Source: Proteobacteria bacterium UBA1673
Lineage (GTDB): Bacteria > Pseudomonadota > Gammaproteobacteria > Comchoanobacterales > Comchoanobacteraceae
Assembly (NCBI GenBank): GCA_002320385.1
Contig: DCKN01000022.1
Span: 1 to 9,660 of the forward strand
Reading direction: 5' to 3'
Length of the DNA stretch: 9,660 nt
Made by a program: the position numbers and the translations under genes. Under the pieces are notes generated by a model that ran no database searches, was not told the DNA's origin, and saw only the letters and a program-made list of their open reading frames with translations. Shown here piece by piece: positions 1 through 6,348 of the stretch; positions within the stretch are counted from its first letter, which is position 1, and every line of letters begins with the position of its first letter.

Positions 1-993
1 TGCTTCACATTGGGTAGGATTAACTTTCCCAGGCATGATTGATGATCCAGGTTCATTCACGGGTAGGTGTAGCTCGCCCAAACCACAACGTGGACCACAA
101 GCTAGTAGGCGAATATCGTTAGCAATCTTAAATAATGATACTGCCAGTGTGCGTAAGCTTCCACTGAATGCAACCATTGCATCATGTGCTCCTTGTATGG
201 CAAATTTATTCTGTGCAGAACTGAAGGGTAGTTTCGTGATTTCTGCAATTTTCTTGGCGACTAAATCTGCAAAATCGGGATGCGCATTGATCCCAGTGCC
301 TACAGCAGTTCCCCCGAGTGCTAGTGGATAGATATCTTCAAGTGCGTGTTGAACACGTGCGATGCTTTCGTCAAGCATGTGTACATAGCCTGAGAACTCT
401 TGCCCAAGTGTCAGTGGGGTAGCGTCTTGCATATGGGTTCGGCCAATTTTGACGATGTCTTGCCATTGTTGTGCCTTTGTGTCTAACCCGTTACGAAGTG
501 TTTTGATATTTGGTAGTAGATGCTTTTTGGCTTGTATGGCAATCGCCACATGCATGGCAGTGGGGAAACTATCATTTGTTGATTGTGACTTGTTGACATG
601 ATCATTTGGGTGGACGGGGTCGTGGCTTCCAAGTTTTGACCCTGCGATTTCAGCGCATCGATTAGCGATAACTTCATTGAGGTTCATATTGGTTTGTGTC
701 CCACTACCGGTCATCCACACTGACAAAGGAAAATGATCATCCAGTTGCCCTTGGATGATTTCATCTGCTACTTGACTGATTAAATCGCTGATATTTTTGG
801 GTAATGTATCCAGTTCATGATTGATTTTTGCGGCTGCTTTTTTAATAATGCCGTAGGCATGGATGAGTTCGATTGGCATACGGTCATTGCCAATCGAAAA
901 ATAGGTAATGGAGCGTTGTGTTTGTGCGCCCCAATATTTATCAGAGGGTACTTCTATTGTGCCAAGACTGTCTTTTTCTGTACGCGTTGTCAT
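1..993 (-). CDS. fumC: Class II fumarate hydratase, 3' part outside the window
   Basis: Fumarase C interconverts fumarate and L-malate in the cytosolic TCA cycle as an iron-independent homotetramer. The frame opens with ATG at 993 and stays open to position 1, giving 331 residues of the roughly 460 usual for the family. The N-terminus reads MTTRTEKDSLGTIEVP and is followed by the usual KYWGAQTQRS block. TGSGTQTNMN lies near residue 100. GRTHMQDATP carries the catalytic histidine at 187, and the superfamily signature GSSIMPGKVNP has Ser318 in the mobile loop, matching E. coli FumC numbering closely. A GGTAGG-like ribosome site lies 6 nt before the ATG. The downstream gene is not visible. The gene is divergent from the epimerase gene across a 606-bp gap. 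Nothing suggests damage. Aspartase and argininosuccinate lyase share the fold, but the overall match is to FumC. Confidence 0.96.
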   Translation of the reverse strand, partial: MTTRTEKDSLGTIEVPSDKYWGAQTQRSITYFSIGNDRMPIELIHAYGIIKKAAAKINHELDTLPKNISDLISQVADEIIQGQLDDHFPLSVWMTGSGTQTNMNLNEVIANRCAEIAGSKLGSHDPVHPNDHVNKSQSTNDSFPTAMHVAIAIQAKKHLLPNIKTLRNGLDTKAQQWQDIVKIGRTHMQDATPLTLGQEFSGYVHMLDESIARVQHALEDIYPLALGGTAVGTGINAHPDFADLVAKKIAEITKLPFSSAQNKFAIQGAHDAMVAFSGSLRTLAVSLFKIANDIRLLACGPRCGLGELHLPVNEPGSSIMPGKVNPTQCEA

Positions 994-1099
994 GTAAAAC
1001 CTACCATTGCTAATCATGCTGCATAAGCATAGTATAAATCTGTGTTTATGGAAAGGGATCTTCGATCTCTGGTATAGGTTTTGTGTATTTTTCTCAAGC

Positions 1100-1132
1100 G
1101 TACTCCATGTGGCCCAGCAACATGGTCTGTAC
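1100..1132. other. Imperfect inverted repeat (hairpin)
   Basis: CCATGT (1105-1110) pairs with ACATGG (1120-1125) across a 9-nt loop. GTAC at 1100-1103 can pair with GTAC at 1129-1132 outside a small asymmetric bulge. There is no T-run on either side, so it is not an intrinsic terminator. It lies 107-139 nt upstream of the fumC start and might be an operator or an RNA leader structure, but chance is also possible. Confidence 0.25.
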
Positions 1133-1229
1133 TTTAGCATAGCTGCAGCACAAATTTCTGTATTTGGTATATGTCGATGTTTTAAAGTGATTTTTGTTTT
1201 GTTTTTCGTGGATGGTATTTGTCACTAAT

Positions 1230-1243
1230 ATAGGTTAACCTAT
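1230..1243. promoter_or_regulatory. Perfect 14-bp palindrome, possible operator
   Basis: ATAGGTTAACCTAT is fully self-complementary around 1236/1237 and has no spacer, which suits a symmetric dimeric DNA-binding protein rather than an RNA hairpin. It sits about 240 bp upstream of fumC and 360 bp upstream of the epimerase gene, so it is distant from either start. No second copy was noticed in the window. Family assignment is not possible from sequence. Confidence 0.3.
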
Positions 1244-1486
1244 TAATATCTTTGGTTTGGGTCGGGCCTGTAAGTTAGGCGCAATGTAAAAGTGTTGAGA
1301 TTTTCTTGCAAGAATTACTTGTGTTATATAAACATATGGATCGATGCCTTCGGTTAAGACGAAATTTTTTGTTTGACGGTTGTGACGAAGCGTTGAGAAA
1401 AACTTTGTTGTTTCAGGTGATCTTTTACGGTTTTTGGTCTGTATACTTTGTGCGTTCGGTATATGATGTGTGGTTGTATTGATTGG
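1235..1486 (-). other. Start-less open frame, possible gene remnant
   Basis: After a TAA at 1487-1489 this minus-strand frame stays open for 83 codons to a TAA at 1235-1237, inside the palindrome. It has no ATG, GTG or TTG. Its later part reads like protein, for example NFVLTEGIDPYVYITQVILA. It could be the decayed 3' end of a lost gene, or an accident of the C/A-rich minus strand, which is poor in stop codons. No family was recognised. Confidence 0.15.
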
Positions 1487-1586
1487 TTAAAATCTAATAT
1501 TTTTCATAAAAACTCAATGACAAACCAGATAAATCTTCAAAATTAAGCTATATATTCACTAATAATAAACAAAGATTGAAATAAAC

Positions 1587-1592
1587 AAAAGG
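1587..1592 (+). promoter_or_regulatory. Ribosome binding site of the epimerase gene
   Basis: AAAAGG lies 7 nt before the ATG at 1600. The surrounding leader is very AT-rich and should be unstructured. It supports the start, which also places the Rossmann first strand (MAILVTG) directly at the N-terminus as expected. Confidence 0.6.
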
Positions 1593-1599
1593 CAAGCAT

Positions 1600-2544
1600 A
1601 TGGCTATTTTAGTCACAGGTAGTTCAGGGTATTTAGGGAGATCACTGGTCCAGTATTATCGTCAGCATAATCACGATGTGGTTGGAATTGATCGTAAGGC
1701 GTCTCCGTGGACGGACAAGGTAGGGTCTATTACAGATGTAGCATTTGTTGATAACGCAATTAGAGGCTGTGATACGCTCATACATACGGCAGCACTGCAT
1801 AAACCACATTTGCAATGGCATAAACCTGAAGATTTTATTCATGTAAATATTACAGGAACTCGAATATTACTCGAAGCAGCAGTTAACAACTCATGCAAAC
1901 GAATAGTTTTTACTAGTACGACCAGTACTTTTGGTGAGAACATGCGTAGGAAAAAACACCATAACGCCATCTGGGTAAGCGAAAAACTTATTCCTATCCC
2001 CGAAGATATTTATGATGTTACTAAAATAACTGCAGAAAATCTGTGCTGGTTGTGTCACAAAGACGCAGGGTTAAATATCGTCGTATTAAAAACTTCAAGA
2101 TTTTTCTCAGAAGATGATATACATCATGAATTAAGGCGAAGGTATGATCAAAATAACCTTAAGGTTAACGAGTTCATTTGCCGCAGAGTTGATATCCGTG
2201 ACGTGGTCACTGCGCATGCTCAAGCCGTCATTAAGGCAGATGACCTGGGCTTTGAAAACCTGATTATCAGTTCCACCTCACCATTATGTATAGACGATAT
2301 GAAACAAGCAGGAAGGGATCTTATTGGCATACTTAAAAAAAAGAAAATAGTCTATAAGGATATCTATCAGCAATATAAATGGGAAATGTTTCAAAGCGTT
2401 GACTGTGTGTATGCTAATACTTTAGCAAGAAAAAAACTTGATTGGTCACCCAAAACCAACTTTGAAACGGTACTACAGTCTATGCGAGAAGATGATACTT
2501 ATCTAAAAAAACTTTTTGACGAAAATCATAAAAATATTAAATAA
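1600..2544 (+). CDS. NAD-dependent epimerase/dehydratase (extended SDR)
   Basis: This 314-residue protein belongs to the extended short-chain dehydrogenase/reductase family, which mostly modifies nucleotide sugars or related alcohols in the cytosol. The dinucleotide motif TGSSGYLG (residues 6-13) opens the Rossmann fold. Asp31 after the second strand favours NAD over NADP. HTAAL follows at 62-66, and VNITGT (82-87) is the usual helix after it. Strand five carries TSTTST, with the catalytic Ser/Thr near 106-107. The catalytic pair is Tyr138 and Lys142 in YDVTK. VDIRDVV at 197-203 and a C-terminal WSPKTNFE segment match the substrate-side domain of the family. All catalytic residues are present, so it should be active, but the substrate cannot be named. 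It is the only plus-strand gene, flanked by a long gap and a decayed gene, which fits an accessory insertion. It contains its own A8 run (2335-2342) without loss of frame. Confidence 0.85.
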   Translation: MAILVTGSSGYLGRSLVQYYRQHNHDVVGIDRKASPWTDKVGSITDVAFVDNAIRGCDTLIHTAALHKPHLQWHKPEDFIHVNITGTRILLEAAVNNSCKRIVFTSTTSTFGENMRRKKHHNAIWVSEKLIPIPEDIYDVTKITAENLCWLCHKDAGLNIVVLKTSRFFSEDDIHHELRRRYDQNNLKVNEFICRRVDIRDVVTAHAQAVIKADDLGFENLIISSTSPLCIDDMKQAGRDLIGILKKKKIVYKDIYQQYKWEMFQSVDCVYANTLARKKLDWSPKTNFETVLQSMREDDTYLKKLFDENHKNIK

Positions 2545-2545
2545 A

Positions 2546-2568
2546 TATAGTCAATGCTATAATTTTTT
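2546..2568. terminator. Weak stem-loop between convergent genes
   Basis: TATAG (2546-2550) and CTATA (2557-2561) form a 5-bp stem with a 6-nt loop, followed by six T (2563-2568) on the plus strand just after the epimerase stop at 2544. On the minus strand the same stem is followed by a T-rich tract, so it could serve both directions. The stem has only one GC pair, so termination would be weak. Confidence 0.3.
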
Positions 2569-3101
2569 ATTCATATGCGTGCCGTTACCTATGTTTCTCT
2601 TTATTTCGGTGAGGACATCATGTCTATTGTCACAAGTAAGAATGTGGAATAATGTTTGGTCTCTGTCGTATCTATCGACTCGCATCCTAATATCTTTTGG
2701 ATTGATCCCCTCTGGTGAGGTGGTTTTTTTTCTTCTTTTGCCGCCGTAATGAAACGATCGAAAAAACTCTGCTTTGTTAGGAACTCTTGTCTGAATTTTT
2801 GTCTGCACGCACTGGATATTTCTCTCCATATTTTCTTCAATTGGTATGTGGTGTGTTGTCTGAACAGTGTGTGTGTCACTATGGCGCTGTACTCCTCACG
2901 GATGTAATTTTTTGGGGCAGCTCCTTGTGCTAACAAAAAGTTAATGGCTGAGAGGGAGCCTCTTTCTACTACCATGAGGTGTAGTAAATAGTTGAGTACA
3001 GACGGCCTGTTGTTGGTATGCTCAGGATCATTTTCTTGCAGATGTTCGAGTAACGTTTGGGTAACTATCCGATTGCTTTGATTTTTCGTGGGCGGGTCTT
3101 T
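2557..3101 (-). pseudogene. Ankyrin-repeat protein remnant with frameshift
   Basis: Two minus-strand frames together read as one ankyrin-type protein. The first opens after a TAA at 3102-3104 and holds VVERGSLSAINFLLAQGA (codons around 2970-2917), a near-consensus ankyrin helix pair, preceded by LNYLLHL from another. It has no start codon before the internal ATG at 2975, although the repeat already begins upstream of it. At the A8 run (T at 2724-2731 on the plus strand) the sensible reading moves by -1 into a second frame containing DQTLFHILTCDNRHDVLTEI, again a good ankyrin unit, ending at TAG 2557-2559. Without the shift the first frame stops at 2601. Ankyrin proteins are typical secreted effectors in Legionella and Coxiella (family knowledge). 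This copy lacks a 5' end and abuts the transporter stop at 3065, so a dead fragment is the likely state. Slippage at the A-run, or a sequencing error there, is also possible. Confidence 0.6.
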
Positions 3102-4651
3102 TTATTTTTCTTAGTTATGCTATTTTCTTTTTTGAGTGTAATGCGCACTGCATCCCAGATAGAAGGTGCAAGGATTAATGATACCGGTACTGCGGTGATC
3201 ACAATAAAGCTTTGAAGTTTGTCGATACTGCCTGCGCTTACAGCAATCAATATGATTGACATGAGTCCCATCGATAGCCCCCAAAAAACTCTTATTATCG
3301 TTGATGCTTCACCGTTGATTGATAGTGTGACTGATATCATATAGGTCATAGAGTCGCCAGTTGTCGCAACAAAAATTATTGTCAAGACGATAAATGCTAT
3401 TGATAAGGCAAATCCAAAAGGGTATTGCTGCGTGATTGCAAATAAAACGGCAGGAAAACTGGACTCATTCAGCACGGTAGAGATTGAACCTGCATGTTGT
3501 AACTCAAAAGCGATGCCTGACCCACCTAGAATTGTAAACCAAAAGTTTGTCACAATAGGGGATAGTATGGCGAGTACAAAAATAATGGATCTAATCGATC
3601 TACCCCGAGAAATCTTGGATATAAACATCGCCATTACCGGTCCGTTACCGATACACCATGCCCAAAAAAATACTGTCCAGGTACTCAGCCAAACTTGTGA
3701 TCCAAAAATGCCACTATTGTCTCTGAATAAAGCCATTGAAAAAAAATACTTGTAATAAACAGATTGACCTGTCAAAAAATGTTTGAATATGAACGTTGTT
3801 GGTCCTGCTATCAGCATGAAGATTAGTAGAAAAATGACCATGAGAATATTGATTTCGCTCAGTATTTTAACGCCTCTTTTAAGACCAGATACCGCAGATA
3901 AAGTATATAATGAGACAATTACTGTGACGATTGTGGCGTGTGTTGAGAAGTTGTTAGGTACATTTAATAGTAGGTTTAAGCCATAGCTGACTTGGAGGCC
4001 AATAAACCCAATGACGCCTACTGTCCCTGCGACAGCAGATATGATACATGCGGCGTCAGCGATAATACCCCAGAGCCCGTGGATTGCTCTTTTGCCTAGT
4101 AAGGGATAGAGCAATAGTCTTGGTGCTAGTGGTAGGCCTTTTTCATAATGATAATACATAAATACAATGGTACTCGTAGAGCCGAAAATCGCCCAGCCTA
4201 AAAAGCCCCAGTGGAGATAGGACTGTGCTAATGCGGCAGAGATAACTTGGCTATTATGTCCTGATAGGTTAAAAAGTGGCGGGGGAGAAACGAAATGTGC
4301 AAGCGGTTCACATGCTGCCCAAAACACGCCACCCCCTGCTAATAAAGTACACATGATCATTGCTGTCCACTGTGGAAATGAAAACTCAGGTTTATTTATA
4401 TTACCCAGTGTGGCCCTGCTACCAGGGAGACAACAAATGATAAGACTGACGATGAAGTTTATCAGAAGTTCCCATTGCCAGAATAACCCAAAAAATCGAT
4501 GTGCTAGGTTAAATCCTTTGTCCACTATATTTGATAATAGTTGCATGTTAATTGCTGCAAGCGTGCAAAAAATTACGATGAAACCACTTGTGGCAGTAAA
4601 AAGTGGCCAGTCAATCTTTGCAGATTTTTGTTTGTATTGATTTGGTCTCAT
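3065..4651 (-). CDS. BCCT family transporter, second of a tandem pair
   Basis: The betaine/carnitine/choline transporter (BCCT) family moves quaternary amines and similar solutes across the inner membrane, by sodium symport or by exchange. The 528 residues hold about twelve hydrophobic segments between a basic N-tail and a very basic C-tail (KKNKKTRPRK). Family marks are WAACEPLAHF (111-120), KGLPLAPR near 171-178, and the eighth-helix block WTVFFWAWCIGNGP (325-338) followed by FISKISRGRSIR. By spacing to BetP, the box residues W189 and W194 are kept (Trp148, Trp153), but Y197 is Phe156 and W374 is Cys333; W377 is Asn336. This is a strongly altered substrate site, so betaine is doubtful. The ATG shares ATGA with the stop of the upstream paralogue, implying coupled translation; no strong ribosome site of its own is visible. 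The gene ends next to the ankyrin remnant, with no clear terminator. Confidence 0.93.
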   Translation of the reverse strand: MRPNQYKQKSAKIDWPLFTATSGFIVIFCTLAAINMQLLSNIVDKGFNLAHRFFGLFWQWELLINFIVSLIICCLPGSRATLGNINKPEFSFPQWTAMIMCTLLAGGGVFWAACEPLAHFVSPPPLFNLSGHNSQVISAALAQSYLHWGFLGWAIFGSTSTIVFMYYHYEKGLPLAPRLLLYPLLGKRAIHGLWGIIADAACIISAVAGTVGVIGFIGLQVSYGLNLLLNVPNNFSTHATIVTVIVSLYTLSAVSGLKRGVKILSEINILMVIFLLIFMLIAGPTTFIFKHFLTGQSVYYKYFFSMALFRDNSGIFGSQVWLSTWTVFFWAWCIGNGPVMAMFISKISRGRSIRSIIFVLAILSPIVTNFWFTILGGSGIAFELQHAGSISTVLNESSFPAVLFAITQQYPFGFALSIAFIVLTIIFVATTGDSMTYMISVTLSINGEASTIIRVFWGLSMGLMSIILIAVSAGSIDKLQSFIVITAVPVSLILAPSIWDAVRITLKKENSITKKNKKTRPRKIKAIG

Positions 4652-6267
4652 GAATTAAGTGATTCTCGTCGTGTTGATTTTGTGATTTTTTGTTTACTTT
4701 TCATATGTGTTATTCGAACTGCATCCCAGATTGCAGGTGCGAGAATCAATGATACTGGCACTGCGGTGATCACGATAAAGCTCTGCAGCTTATCAATACT
4801 GCCTGCGCCAACATAGATCAGCGAAATGGCCATAATACCCATTGTTAATCCCCAGAACAATCGAATAGGCACTGTGGTCTTGCCATTCTTTGACATCGAT
4901 ACTGAGATCGTGTAGGTCATTGAGGCGCCTGTTGTTGCAGCAAATATACTGGTAAGAACAATGAATAATAATGACAAGACGAATCCAAAAGGGAAGTTTG
5001 TTGTTGTGGCCAATAATGCGGCTGGAAGATTATTATCTTGAAATGCATTGGCTATACTGCCTGGATGATGGAACTCTAAAGCAATTCCAGAACCGCCAAG
5101 TATTGTGAACCAAAAATTTGTAACTAGGGGGGCAATAATGGCTAACATGATAATGATCGATCGAATTGACCGACCTCTTGAAATTTTTGCTATGAACATG
5201 GCCATCATTGGTCCATAGCCAATAAACCAGCCCCAGAAAAATAGTGTCCACCAATTTAGCCAGGCGTCATCGCTCATCAGTCCTGCATTGCCACGGTATA
5301 ATGCCATACTGAAAAAATGGGTCAGATAGGTATAAAGTCCTGAGAAGAAGCTTTTAAAAATAAATAACGTTGGGCCCGCTAATAGCATAAATGTCAGGAG
5401 TAGGCCTGCTAAGATTACATTGAGTCGACTTAAGAACTGAATGCCTTTCTGAAGCCCTGTGACGGAAGAGAATGTGTATAACGACACTAGGAAAATAATA
5501 GTGGCTACTTGTATGGCTAAACTATCGGGTAGTCCAAATAACTCATGTAAACCATAACTGACTTGTAGACCAACGAAGCCAATTGGACCCACAGTGCCTG
5601 CGAGTACCGCAATCACTGATGCTGCATCGGCAAGTAGGCCAATCGGACCTTTGATGGCATATTTGCCAAATATTGGATATAGTAATGTTCGCGGGGCAAG
5701 CGGCAATCCTTTCTCATAATGGTAATACATCAAAATAATAGCCCCTGTTGATCCAAGAATTGCCCACCCGGTAAAGCCCCAGTGTAAGAATGACTGTGCT
5801 AGCGCCACTGAAATGGCGGTTTCTGAGCCTGGCTCAGCGTTGAACAAAGGTGGCGGTGATAAGAAATGCGAGATGGGCTCACCCGCCGCCCAGAATACCC
5901 CACCGCCGGCTAACAAGGTGCAAATGATCATAGATCCCCATTGAAAAATAGAGAACTCAGGATTTTGTAGCTTACCCATTATGGACTTGCTTCCAGGTAG
6001 AAAGCAGATAATCATACTGATAATGAAATTGATTAACAGTTCGCATTGCCAAAAAAAACCGAAGTACTTTGTTGAAAACTGAAATCCTGCGTCAACAATG
6101 CGCGATAGTAGAGGCATGTTTGTTGCAGTGATCAAGCAAAATAGTAACACGAACCCAGCGGTTAGTAGAAATAATGGCCAGTTGACCAATGATCTGCTGG
6201 GGGGAAGGTTTTTTTTTCTGGTGCGCATACGATTCATCTGGCTGAGATTTACTATTCTGAAACTCAA
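4648..6267 (-). CDS. BCCT family transporter, first of a tandem pair
   Basis: This is an inner-membrane solute transporter of 539 residues and about twelve helices, homologous along its full length to the next gene. Motifs include WAAGEPISHF (126-135), HWGFTGWAI (162-170), GTVGPIGFVGLQVSYGL (224-240) and the eighth-helix WTLFFWGWFIGYGP (340-353) followed by IAKISRGRSIRS. Mapped on BetP, Trp163 and Trp168 of the aromatic box are kept, Y197 becomes Leu171, W374 becomes Phe348 and W377 becomes Tyr351. The site stays more aromatic than in the paralogue but is not a classical betaine box. The start is uncertain: ATG at 6267, 6237 and 6228 are in frame, none has a clear ribosome site, and the first hydrophobic helix begins near residue 29 of the longest form. 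leuA lies 81 nt upstream, so one transcript is likely. Substrate is unknown; choline, carnitine, ectoine and a non-quaternary solute are all possible. Confidence 0.93.
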   Translation of the reverse strand: MSFRIVNLSQMNRMRTRKKNLPPSRSLVNWPLFLLTAGFVLLFCLITATNMPLLSRIVDAGFQFSTKYFGFFWQCELLINFIISMIICFLPGSKSIMGKLQNPEFSIFQWGSMIICTLLAGGGVFWAAGEPISHFLSPPPLFNAEPGSETAISVALAQSFLHWGFTGWAILGSTGAIILMYYHYEKGLPLAPRTLLYPIFGKYAIKGPIGLLADAASVIAVLAGTVGPIGFVGLQVSYGLHELFGLPDSLAIQVATIIFLVSLYTFSSVTGLQKGIQFLSRLNVILAGLLLTFMLLAGPTLFIFKSFFSGLYTYLTHFFSMALYRGNAGLMSDDAWLNWWTLFFWGWFIGYGPMMAMFIAKISRGRSIRSIIIMLAIIAPLVTNFWFTILGGSGIALEFHHPGSIANAFQDNNLPAALLATTTNFPFGFVLSLLFIVLTSIFAATTGASMTYTISVSMSKNGKTTVPIRLFWGLTMGIMAISLIYVGAGSIDKLQSFIVITAVPVSLILAPAIWDAVRITHMKSKQKITKSTRRESLNS

Positions 6268-6319
6268 TAGAATATTTAATGTTAATATAACATATGTATC
6301 TCTTGCTAGAAAAATATTT

Positions 6320-6339
6320 TAGCATTTTTCATAATGCTA
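6320..6339 (-). terminator. Stem-loop between leuA and the transporter pair
   Basis: TAGCATT and AATGCTA form a perfect 7-bp stem with a 6-nt loop, 9 nt past the leuA stop in the direction of transcription. The minus strand continues AAATATTTTT, an interrupted T tract. The stem has only two GC pairs, so partial termination or an mRNA processing or stability element is more likely than a strong stop. It would lower transporter expression relative to leuA. Confidence 0.4.
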
Positions 6340-6348
6340 GTATGAATA

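Larger units (their letters stand above)
994..1599. other. 606-bp intergenic region between divergent fumC and epimerase genes
   Basis: This gap should contain the promoters of both flanking genes, but no clean -35/-10 pair at 16-18 nt spacing was found on either strand. The plus strand is rich in T and G from about 1160 to 1500. Structures seen are a 14-bp perfect palindrome (1230-1243), an imperfect hairpin (1100-1132) and an 83-codon minus-strand open frame without a start codon (1235-1486). The stretch from about 1500 to 1586 is very AT-rich and fits a leader for the plus-strand gene. No tRNA or known riboswitch was recognised. Confidence 0.6.

Noticed and set aside
35..331. Plus-strand open frame of 98 codons at the left edge
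   Set aside because: It lies antisense inside fumC, whose full set of fumarase motifs is on the minus strand.
817..1228. Two plus-strand open frames of 69 and 73 codons (817-1026 and 1007-1228)
   Set aside because: The first is mostly antisense to fumC. The second is a phenylalanine- and cysteine-rich string from T-rich DNA, without a ribosome site or recognisable family.
2516..2749. Plus-strand 77-codon open frame overlapping the epimerase end
   Set aside because: It is antisense to the ankyrin remnant, has no ribosome site, and its composition reflects T-rich DNA.
3137..4804. Recent gene conversion between the two transporter genes
   Set aside because: The near-identical protein block has about 16 mostly synonymous differences in 98 nt, so the DNA is not recently homogenised.
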